DNA from: Alteromonas pelagimontana
GTDB lineage: Bacteria > Pseudomonadota > Gammaproteobacteria > Enterobacterales > Alteromonadaceae
DNA length: 64,000 bases
Direction of reading: 5' to 3'
Assembly: GCF_002499975.2 (NCBI RefSeq)
Contig: NZ_CP052766.1
Location: 3,720,001 to 3,784,000, forward strand
The translations under genes were made by a program, and so were the position numbers. A model generated the notes under the pieces. It did not search any database. It was not told the origin of the DNA and saw only the letters and a program-made list of their open reading frames with translations. Positions 45,751-54,614 of this stretch are shown piece by piece (positions within the stretch are counted from its first letter, which is position 1; each line of letters starts with the position of its first letter).

Positions 45751-47817
45751 CTATTTCACTCGCATACCCGGTTTGGCACCCTCATGAGGTTCCAAAATGT
45801 ATAAATCTTTTCCGCCGGGACCAGCCGCAAGCACCATTCCTTCAGACAATCCAAAACGCATCTTGCGCGGCGCCAGATTAGCCACCATTACAGTGTGTTT
45901 GCCAATGAGCGTTTCAGGCGCATAAGCAGATTTAATGCCGGCGAAAACCTGACGAGTTTCGCCGCCCAGATCCAGCTCAAGGCGTAGTAGTTTATCTGCA
46001 CCTTCCACATGTTCCGCATTAGCAATACGGGCAATTCGCAGGTCTACTTTAGCGAAGTCATCAAAGCTGATAGTGTCGCTGACAGGGTCTTTCGCCAGCG
46101 GACTTTCCGCGGAGATTTTCGGTGTGCTGGTAGCAGCAAGATTCTCTTTGGATGCATCAACCATTGCGTCTATTTTCTCCATTTCCACTCTTTGCATCAT
46201 TGGCTTAAATTTATTAATTGCGTGACCGGTAAGCGTAGCTTGCGCGCCTTCCCAACTTAGCGTGTCATTTAAAAAGGCTTCGGTTTTCTCTGCTAACACC
46301 GGCAGTACCGGTTGCAAATATGTCACCAGAATTCGAAACATATTAATACCCAGTGAACAAACATCATGAGTAAATTGCTGTTTCGATTCGTCCTTAATGG
46401 TTACCCAAGGCGCATTGGTATCAATAAACTGATTGGCCTTATCGGCCAGCGACATAATTTCGCGCACAGCTTGATGATACTTGCGGCTTTCGTAGAAGTT
46501 AGCGATGGTTTCTGACGCGCCGTGGAACTGAGCAAGCAGTTCAGGCTCAAGTACATTATCTGACAACTTACCGTCAAAGCGTTTGGTGATGAAGCTGGCA
46601 CAGCGACTGGCAATGTTTACCACTTTGCCAACCAAATCAGAATTTACTTTCTGAGCGAAGTCAGCAAAATTAAGATCAATGTCTGTGACATTATCGCCTA
46701 GTTTGGAAGCAAAATAGTAGCGCAGATATTCCGGGTCAAGATGATCCAGAAACGTACGGCCTTTAATGAAAGTGCCGCGAGACTTCGACATTTTGGCCCC
46801 GTTTACGGTCACAAAACCGTGGATATTCACACCTGTAGGTTTACGATAACCAGCACCTTCCAACATTGCTGGCCAAAACAAACAGTGGAAGTAGGTAATA
46901 TCTTTACCGATGAAATGATAAAGCTCTGTATCAGTATCTTTTTCCCAGAAGCTATCGTAATCGACATCATTCTTATCACAAAAGTTCTTGAAGCTAGCCA
47001 TGTACCCAACCGGTGCATCTACCCACACATAGAAGAACTTGTTGGGCGCGCCCGGAATTTCGAAACCAAAATAAGGCGCATCGCGGCTGATATCCCATTG
47101 CTGCAGGCCGTCTTCAAACCATTCCTGCAGTTTGTTCGCCATTTCATCCTGCAAGGCACCAGAACGAATCCAGGTTTTTAACATGCCTTCAAACTGCGGC
47201 AAATCGAAGAAAAAGTGCTCAGACTCTTTTAAGACAGGTGTCGCACCCGATACTACGCTGCGAGGATTCTTTAGCTCAGTAGGGCTATAAGTTGCGCCGC
47301 AAACATCACAGCTATCGCCGTTTTGATCTTCAGCGCTACAGCTAGGGCATGTGCCTTTTACAAATCGGTCTGGCAAAAACATTTGCTTTTGCGGATCGTA
47401 AAGCTGATTGATGGTGCGCTTGCTAATGTAGCCCGCTTCATCAAGACGATGATAAATCGTTTCGCACAGCGCCTTGTTTTCTGGCGAGTGAGTCACATAA
47501 TAGTTGTCATAGTTCACATAAAAGTCTTGCAGATCCTGATGATGTTCGGCGCGGGTTTGCTCGACCATTTCTTCTGGTGTAATGCCGAGCTCCTGGGCTT
47601 TGAGCATAACGGGTGTGCCGTGGGCATCATCGGCACAGACGCTGTAGCATTCGTGGCCTCTTAGACGTTGAAAGCGAGCCCAGATATCGGTCTGGATATG
47701 CTCCAGCAAATGGCCAAGGTGAATAGAACCGTTTGCATAGGGCAGGGCACTGGTAACCAGTATACGGCGCTTAGTGGTCGATGCCGGTGCGGCAGAAGAC
47801 GAGAGGTGTTCTGACAT
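45751..47817 (-). CDS. metG: Methionyl-tRNA synthetase
   Basis: A 688-residue class I synthetase. HIGH motif [16 protein letters not shown]-type [11 protein letters not shown], and a zinc knuckle [21 protein letters not shown] (Cys pairs) are present. The C-terminal EMAP/tRNA-binding domain ([13 protein letters not shown] ... [11 protein letters not shown]) shows it is the long, dimeric type. The ATG at 47817 gives the expected MSEHL start; the frame extends upstream to 47898 without a family N-terminus. It is divergent from mrp, as in E. coli. Confidence 0.97.
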   Translation of the reverse strand: MSEHLSSSAAPASTTKRRILVTSALPYANGSIHLGHLLEHIQTDIWARFQRLRGHECYSVCADDAHGTPVMLKAQELGITPEEMVEQTRAEHHQDLQDFYVNYDNYYVTHSPENKALCETIYHRLDEAGYISKRTINQLYDPQKQMFLPDRFVKGTCPSCSAEDQNGDSCDVCGATYSPTELKNPRSVVSGATPVLKESEHFFFDLPQFEGMLKTWIRSGALQDEMANKLQEWFEDGLQQWDISRDAPYFGFEIPGAPNKFFYVWVDAPVGYMASFKNFCDKNDVDYDSFWEKDTDTELYHFIGKDITYFHCLFWPAMLEGAGYRKPTGVNIHGFVTVNGAKMSKSRGTFIKGRTFLDHLDPEYLRYYFASKLGDNVTDIDLNFADFAQKVNSDLVGKVVNIASRCASFITKRFDGKLSDNVLEPELLAQFHGASETIANFYESRKYHQAVREIMSLADKANQFIDTNAPWVTIKDESKQQFTHDVCSLGINMFRILVTYLQPVLPVLAEKTEAFLNDTLSWEGAQATLTGHAINKFKPMMQRVEMEKIDAMVDASKENLAATSTPKISAESPLAKDPVSDTISFDDFAKVDLRIARIANAEHVEGADKLLRLELDLGGETRQVFAGIKSAYAPETLIGKHTVMVANLAPRKMRFGLSEGMVLAAGPGGKDLYILEPHEGAKPGMRVK

Positions 47818-47924
47818 AATGACTTTTATGATCTCAAGCGTTTCAAAATGGCTGCAAATACTATCGGAATTGCGCCATTTTTGCATTACGTAATTCACGT
47901 AATCCGGTAAATTAAAGGTAACCT

Positions 47925-49010
47925 ATGTTTTTCTCTCGCAAACCAGATAAGACAGTCGAGCATTTAGCCGGCTTAGTGGCTAAGTATTATTCATTGCCCA
48001 TAGAAGAAACCCGCCCTTGGTGCCGACAGGATAACGATAAGCTGGTCGTCACCTTACCCTTTTGTGCTGCCACTCAACACCAAAGATTGCGTCAGCATAT
48101 CGAAGACAGTCTGCAGGCAAAGGAAATACATGCTGCAGTTGAGGTTACCCAACAAATTCCCAGCGCGCAGACAAAACTTCCTGGAGTGACTAACATTCGC
48201 AATATTGTTGCTATTGCTTCGGGCAAAGGCGGGGTGGGTAAATCTACTACCAGTATCAATCTCGCCTTTGCGCTGCAGCAGGAGGGCGCAAGAGTCGGGG
48301 TTTTAGATGCCGATATTTACGGCCCTTCTATTCCGATTATGTTGGGTAACACCAGTGCTCGCCCAGCCAGTGTTGATGGTAAGCACATGCAACCCATAGA
48401 AGTTGGAGGCTTGGTCGCAAATTCTATTGGCTATCTTGTGCCCGAAGAAGATGCTGCCGTGTGGCGTGGGCCGATGGCCAGCCGCGCGTTAAAACAATTA
48501 ATTGATGAAACTCACTGGCCGGTATTGGATTATCTGATAGTCGATATGCCACCCGGAACCGGCGATATTCAACTGACGATGGCGCAACAGGTGCCTTTGT
48601 CTGGAGCGGTTATTGTTACCACTCCTCAGGATCTGGCGTTGGCGGACGCGCAAAAAGGCATCGCCATGTTGAACAAAGTGAATGTACCTGTACTGGGGCT
48701 TATAGAAAATATGAGCTACTACCAGTGTCGCAGCTGTGGCGCCAAAGAATACGTGTTTTCCCACGGCGGTGGAACAAAATTGGCAGAGCGTTATGATTTA
48801 CCGTTGCTAGGGGCTATGCCTCTTGATATGCAGATTCGGGAGCACGCCGATAGCGGGGCACCTCTGGTTTCCGCTGAGCCTGACAGCCCATTAGCTGAGG
48901 CTTATCGAGAAGCTGCAAGGGCACTATCAATGACAATGTCGCTTACTCTGAGCGCACGAACTGATGAAACTAACATAAAAGGCGATCCTATCGGGGTAAG
49001 GTTTCAGTAA
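47925..49010 (+). CDS. mrp: Iron-sulfur cluster carrier protein Mrp/ApbC
   Basis: A 361-residue P-loop ATPase of the MinD/Mrp class that carries and transfers Fe-S clusters. The N-terminal MIP18-like segment (about 1-85) precedes the deviant Walker A ASGKGGVGKSTTS. Also visible are DADIYGPSIPIMLG, VDMPPGTGDIQLT and the cluster-binding pair in YYQCRSCGAKEY. The gene is divergent from metG and 73 bases upstream of dcd, a conserved neighbourhood. Confidence 0.95.
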   Translation: MFFSRKPDKTVEHLAGLVAKYYSLPIEETRPWCRQDNDKLVVTLPFCAATQHQRLRQHIEDSLQAKEIHAAVEVTQQIPSAQTKLPGVTNIRNIVAIASGKGGVGKSTTSINLAFALQQEGARVGVLDADIYGPSIPIMLGNTSARPASVDGKHMQPIEVGGLVANSIGYLVPEEDAAVWRGPMASRALKQLIDETHWPVLDYLIVDMPPGTGDIQLTMAQQVPLSGAVIVTTPQDLALADAQKGIAMLNKVNVPVLGLIENMSYYQCRSCGAKEYVFSHGGGTKLAERYDLPLLGAMPLDMQIREHADSGAPLVSAEPDSPLAEAYREAARALSMTMSLTLSARTDETNIKGDPIGVRFQ

Positions 49011-49083
49011 CAGGCAACTAGCTTGTTGATTAGCACTGGCTACGTACGCATAATGAGCGCCCAAAAAGAAGTAGGAAAATCCT

Positions 49084-49680
49084 ATGCGATTGTGTGACCG
49101 AGATATTTTTCAATATCTACAGGAAGGCAAAATTAAAATCGATCCCACGCCCGATTACAGTGAAATCAGCGGCGTGACCGTGGATATTCGGCTGGGAAAT
49201 AAATTTCGCGTATTTGAAGATCATCAGGCGCCGTTTATCGATTTAAGTGGACCGAAAGCGCAGGTTCAGGAAGCGTTAAACTCAGTCATGAGTGATGAAA
49301 TTGAGCTGGCCGACGGCAAGGCATTCTTCCTTCATCCAGGGGAACTGGCGCTGGCTGTGACTTATGAGTCAGTAACGTTACCCGATAACATTGTCGGCTG
49401 GCTGGACGGGCGTTCCTCATTGGCGCGACTGGGATTAATGGTGCATGTGACAGCCCACCGCATCGATCCAGGCTGGTCAGGAAATATTGTGCTGGAGTTC
49501 TTTAATAGTGGCAAGTTGCCGCTGGCGCTGCGCCCAATGATGAAGATCGGGGCGTTAAGTTTTGAAGTGTTGTCGCAATCTGCTGAAAAACCCTACAGCG
49601 CCAGGTTAGACGCAAAATATAAAGGGCAACATGGCGCCGACGCCAGCAGAATTAGCTCTGACGGTAAAGACGAGAAGTAG
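49084..49680 (+). CDS. dcd: dCTP deaminase
   Basis: A 198-residue enzyme that deaminates dCTP to dUTP for dTTP synthesis. The catalytic core shows [20 protein letters not shown] and GNIVLEFFN with the catalytic Glu. The nucleotide-binding tail [20 protein letters not shown] is present, with five extra residues over E. coli. The TAG stop lies at the very boundary of a 180-bp MITE-like element, which has therefore inserted right after the gene without damaging it. Confidence 0.96.
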   Translation: MRLCDRDIFQYLQEGKIKIDPTPDYSEISGVTVDIRLGNKFRVFEDHQAPFIDLSGPKAQVQEALNSVMSDEIELADGKAFFLHPGELALAVTYESVTLPDNIVGWLDGRSSLARLGLMVHVTAHRIDPGWSGNIVLEFFNSGKLPLALRPMMKIGALSFEVLSQSAEKPYSARLDAKYKGQHGADASRISSDGKDEK

Positions 49681-49858
49681 GGCGTGTTAATCTTTGCTGT
49701 CCGAAGTTTGTTCAAAACAAACCTGTTTTGATTGCGACGCGAGCTATGAAGCCCGTACTCGGTAAAAAAGGCAACTTAAGTAAGTAACGAGCAACAAAGA
49801 GCAAGACAGGTTTATGAAGAACCCTGAAAAAAATGAACAGAAAAAGTCAACACGCCCT
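49679..49858. mobile_element. MITE-like element with terminal inverted repeats
   Basis: AGGGCGTGTT (49679-49688) and AACACGCCCT (49849-49858) are perfect 10-bp terminal inverted repeats. The match weakly extends inwards as AATCTTTGC versus GACTTTTTC. Inside, AAACCTGTTTTG and its near complement CAAGACAGGTTT form a second inverted pair. The 180 bp has no coding frame, so it would be non-autonomous. The ends resemble those of IS5-type elements as I remember them. Target-site duplication is not clear (possibly TA). Confidence 0.6.
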
Positions 49859-50159
49859 TAATAGCCAAAGCTTGAATATGCTGTTCCTTGCCGGACAGAA
49901 GCGAAAAATCTTCGCCGCGAGTAACTGCGAGCTGTTATAGCTAACGATGTTTAACGAAGACGTGCGCCGTACGTAAGTGCCATCTATTACTACTTTCACA
50001 CGGGTGGGGAAGCAAGTGTAGCTGGATACCTACGATAATTTTTATATTTGTTAGCAGGCTGTTGAAGTTATTGTGCATTTTACCGGCAAACGGCAGTTAA
50101 AATGGATTTTTTGCGTTGCAATAGTCAAAAAAATGAGTACACTTGTCCGCTCTTTCGGT
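49859..50159. other. Intergenic region between the MITE-like element and tRNA-Pro
   Basis: About 300 bp with no gene. Its right end holds the tRNA promoter: TTGCAA (50116-50121), a 16-base spacer and TACACT (50138-50143), 16 bases before the tRNA. Confidence 0.5.
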
Positions 50160-50236
50160 CGGTGTGTGGCGCAGCTTGGTAGCGCACTGTCATGGGGTGT
50201 CAGGGGTCGGAGGTTCAAATCCTCTCACACCGACCA
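50160..50236 (+). tRNA. tRNA-Pro(GGG)
   Basis: A 77-base tRNA. Acceptor CGGTGTG pairs with CACACCG, and the D-arm GCGCAGCTTGGTAGCGC is intact. The anticodon loop is ATGGGGT with anticodon GGG, the T-arm is GGAGGTTCAAATCCTC, and CCA is encoded. The T-T opposition in the anticodon stem is also known for E. coli tRNA-Pro(GGG). The 3' half from 50190 is duplicated at 56180, marking it as the integration site of the element that follows. Confidence 0.97.
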
Positions 50237-50241
50237 ACTTT
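50190..50241 (+). repeat. attL: 52-bp direct repeat, tRNA side
   Basis: Runs from the anticodon loop of tRNA-Pro (TCATGGGGTGTCAGGGG...) to five bases past the CCA end. It is identical over 52 bases to 56180-56231; the base after each copy differs (T here, C there). Confidence 0.93.
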
Positions 50242-50253
50242 TCGAGTAAAAAC

Positions 50254-50287
50254 AAGGCGTTGAGCGTTTGCTTGAGGCCTTTTTTTA
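50254..50287 (+). terminator. Terminator downstream of tRNA-Pro, carried by the element
   Basis: AAGGCGTTGAGC and GCTTGAGGCCTT form a stem of 11 pairs in 12 (with GU pairs) around GTTT, followed by seven Ts. It lies just inside the element, so insertion gave the tRNA a new terminator. Confidence 0.75.
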
Positions 50288-50313
50288 TGTCTGGATGTTG
50301 AGTTCGTTTAGAG

Positions 50314-50332
50314 AGGGGCTGATTAGGGGCTA
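50314..50332. repeat. Left arm-type repeat (paired AGGGGCT)
   Basis: AGGGGCTGATTAGGGGCTA matches AGGGGCTAATTAGGGGCTA at 56031-56049 at 18 of 19 bases, in the same orientation, near the opposite end. Probable integrase arm-binding sites. Confidence 0.65.
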
Positions 50333-50420
50333 CTCTGCAAATATAATGTCTGTTTTCTGCGCTTCCCTTAATGTGTAAGAAAATACCCTTTTTTTATTAG
50401 CACTGAAAATTCAACAAACC

Positions 50421-50699
50421 TTATTCCAGCTTCTTAGGTAGTCCCATCATATCTTCTTTAACACCGCTTAAGCCTGCATAGCCTAGCCGTTGTAAAAATC
50501 TCAGTAGCCGCTTGGGTGTCCACTCATTACACCATGTTGTTTTAATTTGCTGATCGTTCAGTATGGCGACTACATTTTTGTACCTCGGTGCCAAGGGGCG
50601 TCTATAGCTCGGTAGTCCATGCAGATTATGACTCTGTATAATCGTTTTCACTGCTTCTAGTGTGTTGTTTCGTTGGTCAGTTAATTTGGTAGGTTTCAT
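50421..50699 (-). CDS. Small protein of the satellite, possible DNA-binding
   Basis: A 92-residue basic protein. Its C-terminal half, AILNDQQIKTTWCNEWTPKR followed by LLRFLQRLGYAGL, resembles the helical segment in serine-recombinase accessory domains (L-N-x-x-G-I-x-T-x-x-G-x-x-W-T-x-x-x-v), so DNA binding is plausible. It lies alone at the left end of the element, separated from the helicase gene by the origin-like region. Function unknown. Confidence 0.55.
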   Translation of the reverse strand: MKPTKLTDQRNNTLEAVKTIIQSHNLHGLPSYRRPLAPRYKNVVAILNDQQIKTTWCNEWTPKRLLRFLQRLGYAGLSGVKEDMMGLPKKLE

Positions 50700-50787
50700 G
50701 ATTGGCGCTCCTGAATGGATGTTAGCCTCGCTTTATATTTTGGTTCTACCCCAGTATTTGAAAAGTACAGAATATTTAATATTTTTG

Positions 50788-50936
50788 AGAAATTAGAATA
50801 ATTAGGAAAATTAGAGTAATTAAGCGCTGGTGGGGGCTGCAGCCTAATTCAAAAACCAAGCGTGGCTAATTAATAGCCACTTCTTGTCCCCATGCTTTAC
50901 CCCTTAATTCTAATTTCTTAAATTTTCTAATTTTCC
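50788..50936. other. Candidate replication origin of the satellite (iterons and nested inverted repeats)
   Basis: Four ATTAG-type direct repeats start at 50792, 50801, 50810 and 50819, exactly 9 bases apart. AGAAATTAGAAT (50788-50799) is perfectly inverted at 50907-50918, and GGAAAATTAGA (50805-50815) is perfectly inverted at 50926-50936. A central hairpin GTGGCTA/TAGCCAC lies at 50862-50880. The region is AT-rich and sits directly downstream of the primase/helicase gene, like the ori or crs regions of P4-type elements. Confidence 0.55.
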
Positions 50937-50981
50937 AGAGTCTGCGAAGCTGGCTTAAATATCACTGACAAACTTGTTAAA

Positions 50982-53210
50982 TTAGTCGCCGTTACTGAGC
51001 TTGTCATAAAGACCAAATGTTTGATCTGTGCAGTGAAGCGCCCTGAAAAAGAAGCTGTGTTTCTCGCCTTTGCGTCTCGTCCAGCGATGGCCTTTGCTCC
51101 AGTCTTTGCCTGTGTGAGCGTTTAGTGTTTTACTTACTCGCTCTTTAGAAATTCCGGATAGCTTGTTCGCTTCTTCTATTAGGTCGGTTTTCTTCATCTC
51201 GCCACCGGCTAAGGCTTCCTGTATGGCTTCAATGATTAGAGCGTTCTTCTCAAGCTGATCCATAATCCCGCGCTGCTGTTTTGCTTCCTCTGCGTCTGCA
51301 GTGCTTACCTTGTGAACGGAATTGAGTAAAGCGAGGTAACCGCCAGTTGCCCCTGTAATATCGTTAGCGTAGCTATAGGCCACCTCTTGCTCAACGTCGC
51401 CTCGGCTTTTGATATTCTCAAACAGAACGGTTTTACTTAGCTCGTTACTCTCTGTCACATCTATCGTATAGGCACAATCTACATCGTCCACAATGTCGCT
51501 CGTTCCCGAAAACACTACTTTACCCTCTAAATCTCTGTTCTTGTTGGTGTGTGCCAGCAATATCATAGTGCCGCCTTTACTCACAAACCCGCGCATATAC
51601 TTTCCAAAATCGCTGGCCATTTTCTTGTCCATGATATTTGTGAACTTCTTTAAGGTGTCGAGAATAATCACCTTGCCTTTGCAGTCGTCCGCTTTAATCA
51701 TTGCCGCGATATATGACGCAAAGTCGTTTATGCGGAAATCCTTGAAGCTTGGCCCAATCAAATAAAAACCGTGTTGTTCAGCTATCTCCAACTTGGTCAC
51801 TAGGCCTTTGAGATCATCATCGGCATTAATATAAAAAACGTCTGAACCGTCAACCTCGCCGCGCTTTATACCGTCACAAATTAGGTGCAAGGTCAGTAAG
51901 GTTTTACCACTGTTTGGCTTGGCGTAAAAGACGGTGGCTTGCCCTAGTATTGCCAGTCCATCAAGTACATATCTATCATCGAGCATCTGCGCTTTCATAG
52001 TGGCTGAACTCCCATTGAGTGCAAATTTGGTAAAGTCGAATGTAGGCTTTGGCGGCTGTTTTAACTGGCTAGGTGGAGCTTCATTGTCGAATATCACTGT
52101 TACCGCCTCTAGTGCTTCTGGGGTCGCGCTCTGGGCTTCCATGTAGTCGCGCTGGTTACGCTTGGAGATACTTACACCGTTTTCGTCCGTGAACATAACG
52201 CCAGCGGCTTTAAGGGCTGCTGTTTCATCGTTACCATGCTCAAAGAATTTAAATAAATCCCATGCGTCTATGAGGCGTTTACCTTGTGGGGTACGTTTGC
52301 CTAGTCCAGCTTCATCATCGCTCCCGTGATGGCTTAGTAAAGCGCCGTCTGGCTTGATGACGATCTGGGCGTTACCACTCTCAGATAACGGGGAAACTGC
52401 TCGTTCGCCTCTGACCTTGCCGCCGTATAGTTCCAGTAAATCAAGGGGGCTATAGGCCGCTTTGTAAGCATCTATAGGACTTTTGCCGCTGCTTGACATA
52501 CGTTCGTATGCCTTACGCTTACTTTGCTCTAGCCGCTCTTTACGGGTGTACTCTGCAGCTTCCAGCGTTTGCATCTCAGCGTGAAACTCATCGCCCCAGC
52601 TATCCACCGATAACAGGCCGGTAAAGAAGTTATCCATGAAGTCGTAAAACTCGCCTTTGTTCGGTAAGTAGCAGATCTGGTTTGCGGTTTCGGTTTTGCG
52701 GTCTGGTATAACACCAGCGGCTTCTAGTTTGTCATTGAGTATCTTTTGCATGATCTCAAAGTCGCGACCGTTTACCGAATGGGCTAATGGAACAATTAAA
52801 CGGCTTTTCTGTTTGGCTTCAGTAGCGCTTCGACTGGTGTACGCTATTAGGTCAACGCTTAATGCACCATAAGCGAGGCTAAACATATCCGTAAAGGTCT
52901 TGTCGCCTGTATCATCAATGTCAGCCCACAGAGCGTAAAACGCACCGGTGTTGCGCTGTTCAATAACATCCCGACTCGCTAAGTCTGAGAATATAGCCCA
53001 CTGGCCATGCTCTTTAGCCCTGCTTGGTGGTCGTGCGAGCATATCGACTATTTGTTGAAGTGTGATCGCTTTATAAGCCTTTGGCTCTAGCTTATTCTTG
53101 GTGCTATGAAACTGGCCAAAACCTGAGCAAAGCGGTATATTAAACGTGCTTGTGTTTATATTGTTTTGCATAGCCTCAGTAACCGCTGGGGCTTTCTTTT
53201 GTTCGATCAT
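50982..53210 (-). CDS. Primase / RepA-like hexameric helicase of the satellite
   Basis: A 742-residue replication protein. The N-terminal part (about 60-200) resembles an archaeo-eukaryotic primase-type domain: FYALWADIDDTGDKTFTDM (acidic pair) and later SRLIVPLAHSVNG. Residues about 395-620 are a RecA-like RepA helicase: Walker A AKPNSGKTLLTL, Walker B KVIILDTLKKF, and LLAHTNKNRD as the sensor. A C-terminal winged-helix-like region follows. It would start replication at the adjacent iteron region. The ATG is 4 bases after the stop of the HTH gene. Confidence 0.8.
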   Translation of the reverse strand: MIEQKKAPAVTEAMQNNINTSTFNIPLCSGFGQFHSTKNKLEPKAYKAITLQQIVDMLARPPSRAKEHGQWAIFSDLASRDVIEQRNTGAFYALWADIDDTGDKTFTDMFSLAYGALSVDLIAYTSRSATEAKQKSRLIVPLAHSVNGRDFEIMQKILNDKLEAAGVIPDRKTETANQICYLPNKGEFYDFMDNFFTGLLSVDSWGDEFHAEMQTLEAAEYTRKERLEQSKRKAYERMSSSGKSPIDAYKAAYSPLDLLELYGGKVRGERAVSPLSESGNAQIVIKPDGALLSHHGSDDEAGLGKRTPQGKRLIDAWDLFKFFEHGNDETAALKAAGVMFTDENGVSISKRNQRDYMEAQSATPEALEAVTVIFDNEAPPSQLKQPPKPTFDFTKFALNGSSATMKAQMLDDRYVLDGLAILGQATVFYAKPNSGKTLLTLHLICDGIKRGEVDGSDVFYINADDDLKGLVTKLEIAEQHGFYLIGPSFKDFRINDFASYIAAMIKADDCKGKVIILDTLKKFTNIMDKKMASDFGKYMRGFVSKGGTMILLAHTNKNRDLEGKVVFSGTSDIVDDVDCAYTIDVTESNELSKTVLFENIKSRGDVEQEVAYSYANDITGATGGYLALLNSVHKVSTADAEEAKQQRGIMDQLEKNALIIEAIQEALAGGEMKKTDLIEEANKLSGISKERVSKTLNAHTGKDWSKGHRWTRRKGEKHSFFFRALHCTDQTFGLYDKLSNGD

Positions 53211-53213
53211 AAA

Positions 53214-53480
53214 TTACCCCCCGCAGTTTTCGTTTTTCATTAAGTGATAGCGGGCTACTCGTGGATGTAAGCGTCCGTGATTATCAGCAACGGTTACTCT
53301 TTCGGTTAGTATTTCGTGCCCGTAGTTGTGTCTAAGCTCATAAATTCTTGGGGCTGGCGCGATAATGTTTAGCTCATTACGACAATCTACCGTAGTAAGG
53401 GAACGCTCTCTAAGCGCTTCTAATAGCCGCTGGCGCTGCGCTACTAAGCTGGTGCTGTGTATATTGTTTTGCTTTTTCAT
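53214..53480 (-). CDS. Small helix-turn-helix protein of the satellite
   Basis: An 88-residue protein; QRQRLLEALRERSLTTVDCR and NELNIIAPAPRIYELRHNYG form a winged-helix-like pattern common beside satellite and phage replication genes. The ATG at 53480 is chosen because GGGAGGTG is ideally spaced before it. It lies between the AlpA-like and primase genes with almost no gaps, so all three are co-transcribed. Confidence 0.65.
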   Translation of the reverse strand: MKKQNNIHSTSLVAQRQRLLEALRERSLTTVDCRNELNIIAPAPRIYELRHNYGHEILTERVTVADNHGRLHPRVARYHLMKNENCGG

Positions 53481-53482
53481 GA

Positions 53483-53668
53483 TCACACCTCCCGATCTTT
53501 TAGCCATGCTTCAAGGTCAGTTTTGCGGAAATAGCAAAGCCGCTCTCCAGCTTTAATTTTTCGTGGGAAGTTTGGGTCACGCTCGGACAAGCGGTGAAGT
53601 GTAACGCGGTGCATGTTCAGATACGCTGCCGCTTGGCTAGGTCTGAGTAGGTCTGTCTGCTGGTTCAT
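53483..53668 (-). CDS. AlpA-like excisionase / transcriptional regulator
   Basis: A 61-residue MerR-like winged-helix protein: LLRPSQAAAYLNMHRVTLHR is the recognition helix region, then LSERDPNFPRKIKAGERLCY and FRKTDLEAWL. It matches AlpA-type regulators, which in P4-like satellites switch on integrase and excision. An AGGGGCT motif (53674-53680), the same 7-mer as in the arm sites, serves as its ribosome binding site. Confidence 0.8.
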   Translation of the reverse strand: MNQQTDLLRPSQAAAYLNMHRVTLHRLSERDPNFPRKIKAGERLCYFRKTDLEAWLKDREV

Positions 53669-53759
53669 AATGAAGCCCCTGTTTGCAGTTAGTTGCTAGA
53701 GGCTTCTATTAAATTGTGGAGGTGGAATTAGCCGCGGCTACCTGTATAGTTTTTTTAAC

Positions 53760-54614
53760 TTATTTTCTCAAGCCTTTTAGATAAGCTTCATATCTAATTT
53801 TAACCGGTCCGCTTTTCCCATAAAACTCAACGCGCCAAGTTCTCACGTTTGCGCTATTCGGATAAAATGACTTAACATCATCAAACGGTTTTGCCCCATT
53901 TTCATCTGTAGCATTGTGCAAATCTTCAATAAAAATCGGCCATAGGTCTTTTGGTGTTTCTCCTGCTTTTTTCCGCTTGGCTAGCTTTCTATAGATTTTT
54001 CCTAATTCTGGCTTTCGTTCTTTTTCTGCCTTGCTTTTGTTTTTGTTCTGATAACTTTGTCCATTGTGCCAAGAGTGTTCCATCTTAATTACGTTCAATA
54101 CAACGGCGATCGGCATTGCCCGACCTATATGGATCGCGGCCATTTCGAAGTTCTCGTTTTTCACATTTGATTCTGCACAAGAAATTTCAAATAGTCCGTC
54201 TGCTGCAAGGCAAACTCCTCGCTGCTCTTGTTCATTTAGTTTCTTTTCGATAGCTAGTTCTAAAAGCCGCGTTTTGAACGGAACGCGTTGTTTTTGATCT
54301 GAGCCTAACAAGTGAGGTGTAAACTCACTAGGCAAGTTTCGTTCAGCGAGATAATCGCTAAACAGCATTGCTGCAAGGTCCGGCAACATCAACTCAAGAT
54401 CCCAGTCTCTCGTTTTCTCCGCATTGACTGGCTTTATTCCACGTTCCCCCTTTCGCTTTATAGCATCACGCGCCCACGACATGGTTTTCTCTGCCTCTTC
54501 GCGGTTAGGCGGTATTGCCTTAGGATCGCCGATTGTATCAACGTCCTTAAGATGTGTTACTAAGCCGTCATACTTTTTTCGACTCCCCATTTTATATTTT
54601 ATTTTTTTCATCAT
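53760..54614 (-). CDS. Unknown satellite protein, candidate cargo gene
   Basis: A 284-residue, strongly charged (Lys/Glu-rich) soluble protein that I cannot assign to a family. Visible features are a basic N-terminus, a helical middle (DLELMLPDLAAMLFSDYLAE), a Lys-rich linker NKNKSKAEKERKPELGK (about 190-206), and a C-terminal segment VKIRYEAYLKGLRK. It overlaps the integrase stop by 4 bases (ATGA) and precedes the AlpA-like gene. Satellites commonly carry phage-defence or interference genes next to the integrase, so this is the best cargo candidate; that role is inference only. Confidence 0.65.
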   Translation of the reverse strand: MMKKIKYKMGSRKKYDGLVTHLKDVDTIGDPKAIPPNREEAEKTMSWARDAIKRKGERGIKPVNAEKTRDWDLELMLPDLAAMLFSDYLAERNLPSEFTPHLLGSDQKQRVPFKTRLLELAIEKKLNEQEQRGVCLAADGLFEISCAESNVKNENFEMAAIHIGRAMPIAVVLNVIKMEHSWHNGQSYQNKNKSKAEKERKPELGKIYRKLAKRKKAGETPKDLWPIFIEDLHNATDENGAKPFDDVKSFYPNSANVRTWRVEFYGKSGPVKIRYEAYLKGLRK

